Assembly (NCBI GenBank): GCA_944548615.1 | Contig: OX155963.1 | Location: forward strand, 33,201,415-33,265,414 | Origin: Micropterix aruncella | Lineage: Eukaryota; Arthropoda; Insecta; Lepidoptera; Micropterigidae | Direction of reading: 5' to 3' | Length of the DNA stretch: 64,000 nucleotides | Shown here: one piece after another, positions 1 through 10,917 of the stretch | How the letters are laid out: each line of letters starts with the position of its first letter | Position numbering within the stretch: the stretch's first letter is position 1 | Notes under the pieces: model-generated | Database searches by the model: none | The model's input: only the letters and a program-made list of their open reading frames with translations | What the model was told of the DNA's origin: nothing | Made by a program: the position numbers and the translations under genes

Positions 1-1040
1 TCGGGGGGAGGGACGCCTGTAGGTACGATCTCTCCGCGACCATTGTCTTACGCGAACAGGCAATATTTAAGCCCTTCCCGCGAATATTGAGCGCTACGCC
101 GAGATAACGGATGTCTCGACAGGTCGGCAGTTTATTATTTTGTAATATGTCTTTACTAGAATATAAACCCGTTCATAACAGGCTATTTGCTATGCATAGG
201 AAACGGGTTTTTTTTTTGAAGGCGTTTTTCACCGACTCGTCAAAGCGATTTTTTCCGTTGTAAAAAGTTATCTAAATTCTGAAAAAAAACTCTATTGGAG
301 CAAGATCTGTCAAGTACGGTGAGTGACCGAGAGTTTCCAGCCGCAACTCCTGTAACTTTGCGACTGTTTGCAGTGAAATCTGTGGTTATAGTTTGTCGTG
401 CAGAAGTAGTGGCGATGAGTGATTGACCAGGTTCGGTTATTTAATCACGAGCTTCTTTATCATAGCAGTTCCTAACAGTACACATTTAAAGTAACTGTAT
501 AGCCAGAGTGTCAGGAGCTGTAATAGAAAACACCGGCACAGGATCTCACATTGGAAAATAATGCAAATTTTCAACTTTAACATGGTTGCCCAAACGAAAA
601 TATTTGACCAGAAACAAACAACAGAAAGACAAATAAACAGCTGATTCTTAAAAAAGAATAACATGGCCTTGAATCAAAATTTATTTGAAATTGAAATTCC
701 TCAAACCCAAGTTATCCTAGAAGTTTAAAATGGCCAGTGTGAAAAAACAGCAATTACATAGGTAAGGACCCAATAACATGTTTTACTGTAGCTACCGTGA
801 CGCCAACACCGTAACGCGTCATGTTAATTCGTACGTATGAACCATAGTCCGTGTGCGATATCTCGCCTCGTAATTTTACCGTCTGACGAGGATATCAAGT
901 GGGTTGATTGCGGATCAATTAATTGCTTGTGGAAAAGTTTAGATGACAGCGGAAGCGTAGAAAATTTACGATAAGTATTCTAGGGTGAATTACCGATATG
1001 GCGATTGCTAATCAAAACTCACGTACATTGACGGTCGTGT
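1..1040. other. No recognisable gene
   Basis: AT-rich sequence with no long open frame, no recognised protein motif and no clear RNA gene. Short open frames here lack any recognisable family signal and are treated as chance. Confidence 0.5.
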
Positions 1041-1063
1041 AGCTGCAGCAGTGTGATGCGCGC

Positions 1064-1257
1064 TTCTGCGTAGCGCGCACGGCACGATCGAGGGATTCGT
1101 GCGGCGTGTCCGGCACGACGCGTGCGATGATCAAGTGTATGGCGCGTGCGACGCGCTGTTTCCTGTGGGGTGCAGTCGTAACACTCCCGACGGATCGATA
1201 TGGCTTTACAACGAATCCGATTCCGCGATTACGAGACAAAAAACGAGGTTTTGGAAT
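1064..1257 (+). repeat. Dispersed GC-richer repeat, copy A
   Basis: The block starting CGCTTCTGCGTAGCGCGCAC recurs in the same orientation at 9051-9209 with few substitutions; copy A carries about 35 extra bases around 1160-1195. It is richer in GC than its surroundings. A short open frame of 87 codons crosses it but shows no known domain. It adjoins an inverted repeat segment, so it is probably part of an old mobile element. Confidence 0.6.
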
Positions 1258-2045
1258 AACTGCAGTATAGGAACCTCTCTCAAAAAAAAAATATACAAAC
1301 TAATAGATTGTAGCATTTTAATGCTAAATCTGGAAGAAAATTGTGTCGGTCGCTATAAATAAGCGAGTTATAGGCATTCAAAGTTTAAATTTTATATGTA
1401 AACAAATAGGCCAAAATGGGCCAAAATAAAATTCACCGCGCTATATTCACCACGCTGATTCCGAATCTTCCATAATTTTTATTCGATCTCAATAAATAAG
1501 CGAGATATAGGCGTTCTTCGCAGTAGTAAATTAGTAAATTTTTCAGTATAGTATAGTAAATTTTTCATCGCAATGTCAAGAAAGTTGCGGCCATTTTGTT
1601 TGTACGTACCGTGTTGGACACTTTCGAGTATATCGTATTATCGATAACAATTAGCGATATTAAAGAAATTATGCCAAATGCAGAGTTTTTAAATTAAACG
1701 AAATATTTTTAAAAAAAGTATCGGAAAAATACATATTTTTGCGAAACTTTAAAAAAAGGGCACTATTTTCGATGTTTTTTTAATGACTTTGCATATTGAT
1801 GACAGAAGATATCCTGAAATGTCGTTTGTTTCAGGTTACCTTTAGTCATCAATACACAAAGTCATTTAGTAAAAACTTCGAAAATTGTCCATTTTTTTTT
1901 AGATGATCGCTAACACATGGCAATACTATCGCGTAAAATTTGAAAAAAACATTTTGCCTGCGGTGTTAAGTGAAGAAATTTCGTTTGTTTAAGGTTACCT
2001 TTTGTCATCATCACCAAAGTAATTTTGTAAAATCCTCGGAAAACA
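1258..2045 (-). repeat. Inverted partner of the 8738-9045 repeat
   Basis: The reverse complement of this region resembles 8738-9045. Shared landmarks include a ctgcagtataggaacctctc block at the left edge, a stretch about 1425-1520 ending in aagcgagatataggc, an AT-rich pair of tatcgataacaatt-like motifs, and an aaaaaacatcgaaaatag block near 1765-1790. The remainder to 2045 holds two degenerate copies of a ggttacctttagtcatca motif; a similar motif occurs near 6828-6860. Together with 8738-9209 it brackets the LINE cluster. Confidence 0.5.
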
Positions 2046-2192
2046 TACGAATTATTTATTTTTATTTATTTATTTATTTATTTTTGTTTATTCAATTATT
2101 ACTAATCAACATAACAGTAAAACCAATGCATTGAAAAGTAAAATTAATAAAGATATTACCATAACTATACAAATAGAATGATACGTATAATA

Positions 2193-3689
2193 CTAGCTAT
2201 CATGTAAAAATAAATAATTAATAGCTTGCAATTTAAACAAGTGAGGGTTGGCGGTAAAAATATCAAAATCTGGTGCCATCGAGTGAATTTCATTTAAGCG
2301 CCGCAAAGCACGCGCCAACAAGTTCCACCTCGTAAGGTTAGTGCGCGAGAACGGCTCCGCGAAAAGATGGTGCGATCGAGTACGGAGATAATTATTTGGT
2401 ATGAATAGATCCACCTTTGCTAGTAAGCTAGGGTTATCAGTTTTACCACGAATTAGATTGAAAACATAGGACATGGTCAGCATTTCTCTTCTGAGACAGA
2501 GAGAATTATAGCCAACCATGCCTGTGATAAATGCAGTCGGATACAAAAATGGATAATATCCGTACTGCTTGAAGTACAGAAATCTCAAAAAACACTTCTG
2601 TACCTTTTCCAGCATGAGGGTATAAGTATCTTCATGTGGATTCCAAATAGGTGCATTCGTTTCCATGCGACTTCTAACAATCGAGTTGTACAACGTGCGC
2701 ATAACCCGAATATTATTGAAGTGTTTGGATTGCCGTATTACAAACCCTAGAAGCTTGAAAGAAGTTGTAGATAGTTGTCTAATATGTTCCTTGAAGTTTA
2801 ACTTGGGGTCGAAAAAAACTCCCAAGTCCTTGACTTCAGTAACTCTGGGAAGCACACATCCAGCGATGGAGTAATCATACATCAGATGATCAGGCGACCT
2901 TGTGTATGTCATCACTGCACATTTGTTAATATTGAAGTGAAGGTTACGAGCTTGGCTCCATGCATAAACTGCATCAATATCACGCTGGAAGAGCTCGCAG
3001 GCCTCAGCACTTCCAGTTGATAAAAACAATTTGACGTCATCAGCAAACATTAGACAACGTGCAGATGTGACTACTTTACTCAGATTATTAACAAATAAGT
3101 TGAATAACAAAGGCCCTAAGTTTGATCCTTGGCTAACCCCCGATTGAGTGTTGTATAGTTTGGATTCAAAATTGCCAAATTTAACGAATTGCTGGCGGCC
3201 CCCCAAGTAATCTGCGAAAAGTTTCAACAGTTTACTCGAGAATCCAGCAGCAGCCAGTTCTCGGAGTAACGCATCGTTGTCGACTCTGTCAAAGGCCTTC
3301 TTGAAATCCAAATACACGACATCCACTTGTCCCCTTGAGGTGCTATCCAACTCATCAGTAACATAATCTGTAAAAACGGATAGGTTGGTAGTTGTGGAAC
3401 GATTAGGACGGAACCCGTGTTGGGCATCCGATAGTGTACCGCATAGTTGGGTATAAATTTCTCGGTGAAGAATCGTCTCGAAAAGCTTAGGAAAGGCTGA
3501 TAACACTGCAATCGGCCTGTAATTATCAACCTGCACCTTATCGCCACTTTTTGGTATTGGAGCTACTCTAGATATCTTCCACTTATAGGGGTATACTGCA
3601 GATTCCAACGATCTGTTAAATATATACATCAGGGGTTGTAGACTCACAACATGCTTTAATAACATAAGGAGGAACTCCATCAGGTCCAA
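2193..3689 (-). pseudogene. LINE ORF2, reverse transcriptase half
   Basis: A 498-codon frame of the RT part of ORF2. RT landmarks appear in order: NYRPIAVLSAFPKLFE, QHGFRPNRST, the first catalytic aspartate in VYLDFKKAFDRVD, SGVSQGSNLGPLLFNLFVNN, and the FADD box (CLMFADDVKLFL). A thumb and C-terminal region typical of LINEs follow and end in NYLFLHDS. The first residues before about MYIFNRSLES are out-of-frame readings of the linker; the true upstream part is in the endonuclease frame. No RNase H follows. Apart from the frameshift the domain is uninterrupted, which suggests a fairly young insertion. Confidence 0.85.
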
Positions 3690-5067
3690 TAGTGCGGACT
3701 GATTTCAGCTTGCGTATTGCAAACCGAATATCATCTTTAGTGATACTGTGGACGTTGACGCATGAAGAATTTGCGTCACTCGACATAATAGTCGCTTCAG
3801 CGGCGACAGCGTCTAAGGCCGGTATGTTCGGTAGAAACACTGATGAGAAGTAATTCGCAAAAACATCAGCGGCTGCAGCACCTGAATATGTAGCCTCATT
3901 ATAGACCACATTCAGGGGTACCCCACCAGCAGTTCGCTGACTACGAACATATTCCCAAAAGCGTGAACTATCTTCTCGGATAGACGTCTCAATATTGTGC
4001 ATATACAAATTGAAAGAGTCTTTTATTTTATGCTTAACTCTACACCGTAAAGTTTCGAAAAGCTCTCTGTGAAACTGAGAACCGGTCCGCTTCCAGCACT
4101 TGTGATGATACGACTTCGATTGAATATCACGGATAATGTCGCCATTAAACCATTTAGGATAAATATACCTATTGGTCAATGCAGTCCGTTTTTTGCTTGG
4201 AATGCAGCTATCGAAACAATTGTAGATGACACTATAGAGATAATCAACGCAATCGTTAGCGTTACTTAAATCGTATAGTAATTTCCAATCAAAATTTTCA
4301 AAAAAAGTGTACAACTGAGTAAAATTACAATTTTTAAAGTTCCATTCATTCCGGAATAGACAATTACCACTAGTAGGGCTATACTTTTGATTGTCGCTCG
4401 GCTGAATATGCGTACGCGCTGGGCGCAGCACAATGCTCACATCAATCGGCGGATGATAGCCGTCAGCTCGCACCAACTCTATCGAGGCTTCGGATACCGT
4501 AACGGTATCAGGTTGGAAATTCGAGAGCACCAGATCTAGACATCGATTATTAGAATTTAAAATATTATTATGTTGCTTAAAGTTACATAAAGATAAAAAG
4601 TAATCAAAATATTTATTTACATGTTGCGACGCAGAAAACAGATTAAAATCGCCAATAATACAAATATTTTTTAACCTATCTGCAACAAAAAGTTCTTCTA
4701 CTTTATTTAAAAAAGACATGTATACTTCATCAGCGGTTTTAGGGGAAAAGTAAACTACAAAAAAGAATACAGGTACATTTCTATATATAACTTTCACACA
4801 CAATACTTCACCATCAGTTTCATAGCTAGGTATGCGATACGATAAGATGGAGTTCCTCACGGCGAGGAATACCCCGCCTGCAAAAGTTTGTCTATCTTTA
4901 CGATAAAGAGTAAAATTTGCAGTCGAGCAAACCTCCGCATCGGTTACAGAATCGTCTAGCCATGACTCGGTTACAATAATTATATCACTATCAATTAAAT
5001 GTGCGTTTTCAGAAAATTGGCGCAACTTAGTTTTCAGACCCCGCACATTTTGATAGGATATATTCAT
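3616..5067 (-). pseudogene. LINE ORF2, endonuclease half
   Basis: I chose the ATG at 5067 (MNISYQNVRGLK) rather than the upstream in-frame ATG at 5208, because the APE endonuclease fold starts here and it directly follows the ORF1 stop. Visible APE-type landmarks are the NVRGL start, the catalytic glutamate in VTESWLDD, GDFN (IIGDFNLF), and a degenerate SDH motif (ADGYHPPIDV) that has lost the usual aspartate-histidine spacing. The frame continues through the linker (GPDGVPPYVIKACC) and hits a stop at 3616. The RT continues in another frame, so a 1-nt-type indel lies at about 3630-3655, next to a GGGG run. The protein would nick target DNA to prime reverse transcription. Confidence 0.8.
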
Positions 5068-5071
5068 GTCA

Positions 5072-6463
5072 CTAGTGTTGCACGGAAAGACGTTTCTTTT
5101 TCGTATAGGCAGTGCGTTTTCCACTCCGAAAGGACCACTCATTAAACATCGCACTTGCAGGCCAAAAAGTGGGATCCATATATGTGGTGAAAAGAGATTC
5201 TGGAACACCCACGATAAACGAATTGTAGTTACCTTTCGCTTTTATCACTTTTTTTACTGTGAATGGTGACACAGAATCCCTTTTCTTTAGGTAATTTAAT
5301 ATGTTATCCGTGGTAACATCAGCAGAAACCGACCACACGTGAATGAATTTGCGGGTAACCGGCTCCACTGTACGCAAATCTTCATCGGCAGCACCGGTCC
5401 CGCGTATAATTTCCCTCCAACCCCGGCGAGGTTGAGCTGATCGGCGATGGCTAACAGTGACGAAACCTTCATCGTCAATGCTAGTATCATAGAAATCATT
5501 GGCAGCGGCAGAACTGACGCCAGCGGCTGCTAAACTACTTCCCACTGCAGGCGGCGATCGCTGGCAGTTCAAGTTTGCGCTCGAAGTCGGCGAATTTGAT
5601 GCTGCGGCGCACGCGGCAAAGTTTTTGTAGGGTGGAGCGCTTTCTAATTTGCCACATTCAGCTGGTACCAGGTCGGCATCCACGCCAGCATCGATGGACA
5701 CTGCGACAGGGCCACGGCGTAGATACGGTCGATTGCGAAACTTAGCCGGTTCTGGTAGTGCCGGGGTAGCAGGTTGAAATTTTCTGCTAAAATTTTCGTT
5801 GCTGCGAGGTCTACGGTGTCGGACCGTCACAAAGCCATCATCCCGTTCCTGCGCTATGGTTTGGACGTCCGGAACTGTTACGTTATTAGAGGTAAGCGCC
5901 ACTGGAGACGTCGCGGCCGTTGTCTTGGCGGTGGTTGCGACGGCTACTGCGGTAGACATCACGGACGGCGAGGCGATCGACGCATACGTAATGAGCGGGA
6001 TGGAAGCCCCGTTTGAGTTGGTGGCGTGCGATGCGGCAAGATTAGTAACTGCAGTTTCAGCGACCGTCCTTGTTACGGCTTCTAAGGTGTTATTATTATT
6101 GGCCGCCGTGACTATATTCGTCGCGGGACCTTTCGCCGATTTCGCAGCCGCTAGCCGCGTTTGCTTAGCGACGGGGGTGGGTCCGGTAACGGCGGGTGCG
6201 GTGGTGCGGGGAACAGCGGCCGCCAAGGCGGACGCTCTGCCGAGATGCAGCAACGATGCGCCAGAGGTACCCGGTGGGAGGGTTGACGAAGTTATGGTCA
6301 ACACATGTTGTGTCAACGCGTCCACTTTAGCGTTGAGCTCTGCTATGACTTCCATCTGTTTCACGCCTTGAGCAAATAGTTGACTCACCATTTTTTTCAG
6401 GTCACCCGCATCCTCTCCGTTTATCTTTACGACCTGCGCCATTGTAGCCACCACACTGTCCAC
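5072..6463 (-). CDS. LINE ORF1 protein (gag-like), 463 aa
   Basis: Intact 463-codon frame. The N-terminal 20-55 residues (DLKKMVSQLF to DALTQHV) have heptad-like spacing and look like a short coiled coil, as expected of an ORF1 multimerisation segment. Residues about 60-220 are low-complexity, rich in Ala, Thr and Val. The last about 95 residues (from FIHVWSVSADVTTDNILNYL) form a compact domain resembling the C-terminal nucleic-acid-binding region of insect LINE ORF1s. No CCHC zinc knuckle is visible, which is unusual for Jockey-group ORF1. The stop codon (5074-5072) is 4 nt before the likely ORF2 ATG (5067-5065). Its role would be RNA binding and RNP formation. Confidence 0.75.
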   Translation of the reverse strand: MDSVVATMAQVVKINGEDAGDLKKMVSQLFAQGVKQMEVIAELNAKVDALTQHVLTITSSTLPPGTSGASLLHLGRASALAAAVPRTTAPAVTGPTPVAKQTRLAAAKSAKGPATNIVTAANNNNTLEAVTRTVAETAVTNLAASHATNSNGASIPLITYASIASPSVMSTAVAVATTAKTTAATSPVALTSNNVTVPDVQTIAQERDDGFVTVRHRRPRSNENFSRKFQPATPALPEPAKFRNRPYLRRGPVAVSIDAGVDADLVPAECGKLESAPPYKNFAACAAASNSPTSSANLNCQRSPPAVGSSLAAAGVSSAAANDFYDTSIDDEGFVTVSHRRSAQPRRGWREIIRGTGAADEDLRTVEPVTRKFIHVWSVSADVTTDNILNYLKKRDSVSPFTVKKVIKAKGNYNSFIVGVPESLFTTYMDPTFWPASAMFNEWSFRSGKRTAYTKKKRLSVQH

Positions 6464-6560
6464 GTAAAAAATACCCGAAATTGCAACACGTGACGCGTCC
6501 GGCCCCTCGGACGGTCCGACTAAATGTTAATATCACTTGATTGCGAATATATAAACACTC

Positions 6561-6857
6561 AATATGACTTCTTTCACACTTTTATCATGTTATTCGTGTT
6601 AAAAACTAAATTATTGCGAGACGGTTTTTTATTCACATTATGTCAGTTTTAATTTTATTTATCTAACACATGTCATGTTAACATCAATAGGCGCTATTGC
6701 GCTGTGGCGCACAGGCAAAAAAAATTTTCCGAATTTCGCGCGAAATTCGAAAAAAAAACTTGCGGTGATATTCCCATATTTAAGAATTTTGTATTGTTTC
6801 AAAATTCTTAAATATATCTTTATGGATACCTTTTGTTATCAAAACGCAAAGTCATTA
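6561..6857. other. LINE 5' flank and repeat remnant
   Basis: AT-rich, no gene. At about 6815-6860 a ggataccttttgttatcaaa block with a following aaagtcatt echoes motifs at 1830-1870, so this may be part of the same bracketing repeat. The LINE fragment to the right starts at about 6858. Confidence 0.35.
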
Positions 6858-7440
6858 GCTTAGCTGATGAAATCGCTGCATTAACTGCGTATCATGCCTG
6901 TTTCCATTCTAAAATGACTTATGGTATACTGATATGGGGGAACGCCACAGACAGTTCTAGGGTTTTCATTTTACAGAAAAGTGCACTAAGAGCAATTGCA
7001 GGAGTATCCCATGAACGCACTGCGAACCATATTTTCTTAAGTACAAAATACTGACTTTTACGTCTCAATATATTTTACAATGTCTACTATATGCTAAATC
7101 AAATATTAACGAACAAGAGGTAAACGGGAATATGCACTCCCACAATACACGCAGACGTGATGACGTTATCCTGCCTAAAGTACGCCTTACGCAGACACAA
7201 AAGTCCTTTGGATATTTGAGCTATAAGCTCTTTAACCAGCTACCACTCTCCACAAGAAAGATGGAAACAAAGGCGTTTAAAAGATTTATTAAACAAAAGC
7301 TACAATCCACACATGCTTTCTATAAGCTGGGTGATTTTTTTGAGCATGCCAATTCCTTCAAATTTTCAGGTAGGTACCTAATTTTAGTTCTTATTGTTTA
7401 ATAATAATATTATGAATTTAATATTTAATATGTAGATTAC
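6858..7440 (+). pseudogene. LINE RT C-terminal fragment
   Basis: Two open segments in slightly broken frames match the end of a Jockey/CR1-type RT. The first (about 6858-7052) reads FHSKMTYGILIWGN with ILQKSALRAIAG, the usual thumb region. The second (about 7120-7401) reads HSHNTRRRDDVILP followed by FGYLSYKLFNQLP and FKRFIKQ, the usual C-terminal region. Stops at 7052-7130 break it. It is 5' truncated and lacks the catalytic RT core, so it is a dead-on-arrival insertion. Confidence 0.75.
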
Positions 7441-7504
7441 AATGTGTAATGTAACATACCTGATCATATACATACGTTGTTTTTTCCAATTTTGTTTTGA
7501 TACT

Positions 7505-8430
7505 TCCTATTCTACGTAGACCATATCGCCATCCCACTAATGAACTTTATAAGGAAGCTAAAGTTCTTGACTGTAGGCAACTTTTTCTAAAAACTTCCCT
7601 CTTAAGGCTATTTTTGGACAGTAACTCAAATTTAGGAATAATTCAGAACCGGCGACCAACGAGACAAGTTTTAGAAAATAGCTCAATAATACCCAGAAGG
7701 AAAACATCATTTGGACAAAGACATTACTCTTTCATTGCGCCGAGATTTTACAATCTGATCAATATGGAAATAAAAATGAACTTGACATTTAGGGAATTCA
7801 AAAATAAACTAAAGAAATGGTTATCGAATCATGACAGACAAACCATACATCAAATGTTAGAAATAATAGTATAATAAAACTTAGGTGCACAAATTATTAA
7901 CATATTTTTAAACATATATGTTAAGTATATTTTAATATTGAACTAACTACCAAAAATTATTTGACTTTGACAATGAAGTATACTTTTTAGACTAGGTAAT
8001 TTTATATTAATAAATATTAATGACCGTTTCTTCCTTTTCTCACATATAACTTTATTTATTTTATTTAATCGAATTTTATATGATATTTATTGCCGATTAA
8101 ATAATGGAATTGCATTTTATTTATTATATTATCTTTAAATATTTTTTTATTATTATTATTTTTTTATTTTATTCTGAAGACCACATTTTAGGGCAATTTA
8201 GTGTCATTAGCTTTTTACTAAAACTTGTATATTTGTAAGCAACCAAGCAATCAAGCAAACTTGATTGTAATATTTGAGTCCTGTCCACCCTAGAACGGGC
8301 TAGTCCCAGTTGGGTGACAGAAACAAAAAAGCAAAAGGTTAAGGTTTTGCCATTCGGTTCCTGTTATTTTTATAAGCTAATCAATGTTTCATAGTAATTA
8401 ATTCTTAAATAAATAAATAAAATAAATATT
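7505..8430 (+). pseudogene. LINE 3' end, copy 1 of a family
   Basis: About 120 codons (to 7874) encode a LINE C-terminus: RRPYRHPTNELYKEAKVLD, SFGQRHYSFIAPRFYNL and FKNKLKKWL. A 3' UTR of about 550 bp ends in an AAAT-repeat tail at 8405-8430. A second copy lies at 47727-48672 with the same truncation region, the same UTR and the same tail type, so both are 5'-truncated copies of one LINE family. Copy 1 keeps its frame open; copy 2 has a stop in place of the codon after LEN. Confidence 0.8.
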
Positions 8431-8432
8431 GT

Positions 8433-8737
8433 GTGATTATTTTTTGTATAAAGTGCTTGATGACTATTAATATTCTTATAATAATTATCTATTTTATATG
8501 TATACTCATGTACATGGATTCAGCTCTATTTTTTTTTTTTATTTGTCTGCCGTGTAAAGCCGACTTTAGTCAACGCTATTGTCGAATTAATATTTATGCT
8601 TTAATCGTGTTATATCTACATTTAAACTGACGAATTCTAATATGCGATAATTAGCTTTAATTCATAATTCATGCTTTTATTGTATATTCTGAATAAATAA
8701 ATTGAATACTGAATACTGAATACTGAATACTGAATTA
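8433..8737 (+). repeat. LINE-type 3' UTR with GAATACT-repeat tail
   Basis: This stretch ends in aataaataaattgaatactg followed by further gaatact units (8690-8735), like a LINE 3' tail. The part around 8455-8590, with gtaaagccgactttagtcaa, recurs in inverted orientation at about 28130-28290. No coding remnant is visible. Confidence 0.5.
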
Positions 8738-9045
8738 AAAAAACATCGAAAATAGTCTCATTTTTTTAAATATCGCAGACTTGGTTTTTCACGAGCATGC
8801 CCATATTGTCGGAATATCGCGAATTGTTATCGATATTAGAGAGTTCGCGATATATCGACTACTTTCCCGACACAATATGGCTGATTTGTTGACGTTAAGT
8901 ATGCAAAATTTGAATGCCTATATCTCGCTTATTTATTGAGAGCGACAAAAGATTATTGCAGATTCGGAATCTGCGTGGTGAATATAGTCCGGTGACGTTT
9001 AAAAATCAACAATCCAGGAGAGGTTCCTATACTGCAGTTATTCCG
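8738..9045 (+). repeat. Inverted partner of 1258-2045
   Basis: Reverse-complement similarity to 1258-1790, including the atctcgcttatttattgaga block, the tatattc-accacg block read in reverse, and the gagaggttcctatactgcag end at 9018-9037. It contains a small internal palindromic segment with tatcgcgaa-type motifs near 8810-8860. It is probably a fragment of the same old element. Confidence 0.5.
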
Positions 9046-9050
9046 ATTCC

Positions 9051-9209
9051 GCTTCTGCGTAGCGCGCACGGCACGATCGAGAGATTCGTGCGGCGTGTTC
9101 GGCACGACGCGTGCAATGATCAAGTGTATGGCGCGTGCGACGGATCGATATGCCTTTACAACGAATCCGATTCCGCGATTACGAGACAAAAAACGAGGTT
9201 TTTTTTGTC
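9051..9209 (+). repeat. Dispersed GC-richer repeat, copy B
   Basis: Direct copy of 1064-1257, lacking about 35 internal bases present in copy A. It directly follows the inverted repeat block, whereas copy A directly precedes the matching inverted block. The order is therefore A, X-reversed, LINE cluster, X, B. Confidence 0.6.
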
Positions 9210-9380
9210 TGAGTCGGCGAGGCCGTGAAACGCGGTCGAAAATCGTTGATATCGTCCGAATGACAGACTGATCCGCCGCGCGCCGTTCAAAAGCAGGCGA
9301 TGTTGCCAACTGACAGGTTTTTGTGAGTTGACAGCTCTCACCAATCGATAATTGAATTATGCAAAGTATAATATTAAGAA

Positions 9381-10120
9381 CTAGCTGACCCGTGCCCACT
9401 TCGTTGGGCGGTAAAACTTTTTACTTGTGATGAAATTATGAATGTGGTTTGGTTAGTAGTGAGTGCTATGATTTATTTCCTGACTGCCAAAAGAAAGTTA
9501 TATTTTTACTGCATATATATATGTATGTATTTGCATGCCAATTTGGCTATATTAACGTTATTTGTGAGTGTCTTCTTGTGAGTGTCTCATTTGTGATTGT
9601 CTTATTTCTTTAACCATTTATGCAGTAAAAGTGAAATTATATGCAGTAAAAGGGAAAAGTCTTTTGTTTTAAACACTTGATACGATAAATTTACTTATTT
9701 TGATAATACTTCATAATTGTTGATAATATGACCAATAAACATGACCTAACATACTACCATGACATGACATAAAATACTACTTTTTGTTACTTAAATATAA
9801 AAGTTAGACATATGCCGTCGCCGACTTTTTTGTAGGCATTATCAAGTTCTACAACTTTCTCTAGAACTTAATCATATATCTCTCATCGTTAAGGCAGCGT
9901 TCGTTAGAAACGTTTTCGTTCAACCGTTTTTTCCGACTTACTTTGGAAATCCGACTACCACGAAAAAGTCTTTTAATTTTTCGGATTAATATATAGCCAA
10001 TGACACTAACAAATAACGTGGCTTTCTATTGGTAAAAGAATTTTCAAAATCTTTTCAGTAGATATAGAGATTACTTCCTACAACGTCACAAACTTTACCT
10101 CTTTATAATATTAGTATAGA
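9381..10120 (-). mobile_element. Non-autonomous Helitron, copy 1
   Basis: Read on the minus strand, the element starts TCTATACTAATATTATAAAG at 10120 and ends with the hairpin GCCCAACGAAGTGGGC a few bases before CTAG at 9381. The flanking bases are A (5') and T (3'), the classic Helitron AT target. It is about 740 bp and has no Rep or helicase frame, so it depends on an autonomous partner. Other copies lie at 12379, 25773, 30214, 33857-35332 and 55791. Confidence 0.85.
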
Positions 10121-10121
10121 T

Positions 10122-10917
10122 ATTAAAAATGAATTCGTATTTATCCATAACCATATCGAACAGTCCGGGTCCGGGAGTCCTTGTTGAAACATGCGTATTT
10201 CCGTGTTTTAGATCATTACTTTTTTTCTCAGAGTAGTCCCTATTACTGAACCATTTAAACTGTCTATTTTAGCATGACGCTATCCAGTTGTGTAAATTTC
10301 GAGCATTTAGTGCCTCTATATTTTTCTTACTAAAACAATGATATTTTTAAACGATTTCTCCGTGACTGTAGCCTTCTAAAGGAATGCTTATCTGGCAATT
10401 TATTCACAGCTCGCAAGCTTTTCGGCAATTCCCATCCTCTTCAAAGAGCGATGTGTGAACGTCCCTGAGGCGATTCCTAGAATACAAATAACGCGTCCTT
10501 TTTTCCTCGGGAATGACTCAAGGGGAAACGCTACCCGGTAGCGATGCAAATCAGTTAAGCGTCAACGCAGTTCACAGGCTAACGATTTTGTTTTGAGAGA
10601 TCTTATAAAAAAATCTCTGTGTCCCAAGAATTTTCCGGCAAATAGCCAAGGACTGATTTTATCTGAATAATAATTTCATAAATAAAATCGATAAACACCC
10701 TCTCTCGGATGGCGGATGAAACCGGTTGGGTTTCGTTGCAATTACCCCGAGCGGCGCGGTTCGTTTCTAAATTAAGCGCTAACAGATGGCGTTTAATATT
10801 TGATTAAAATACTAGCTACACTAATATTCATATTCATATTCTGAATATTATTACTGTAGCTTGTATATATGGCGGAATCTGAATATTATAAGTATCATTA
10901 GTGTAGCTTGTATATGG
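10122..10917. other. No recognisable gene
   Basis: Mixed-composition sequence with no open frame of note and no similarity to the repeat families seen elsewhere in the window. It may be unique host DNA. At 10810-10915 there is a short imperfect inverted repeat built of gaatatta/taatattc and agctac/gtagct motifs. Confidence 0.45.

Larger units (their letters stand above)
2046..6560 (-). mobile_element. Near full-length LINE (Jockey/CR1-like)
   Basis: A two-ORF non-LTR retrotransposon on the minus strand. From 5' to 3' it carries a gag-like ORF1 (6463-5072), an apurinic-type endonuclease (from 5067) and a reverse transcriptase (to 2193), then a short 3' UTR and an A-rich AAAT-repeat tail at about 2092-2046. 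The 5' end is not marked by a clear target duplication and is put near 6560. The clade is assigned only from general organisation: APE endonuclease, FADD RT, no RNase H and a simple-repeat tail. One frameshift separates endonuclease and RT, so this copy is probably inactive. Confidence 0.85.

Noticed and set aside
1012..1362. Short proteins in the 1064/9051 repeat (MRRVRHDACD-type)
   Set aside because: Copy B lacks about 35 bases and shifts the frame; the frames are not conserved.
5799..6371. 190-codon plus-strand frame opposite LINE ORF1
   Set aside because: Shadow of the Ala/Thr-rich ORF1 in the opposite strand.
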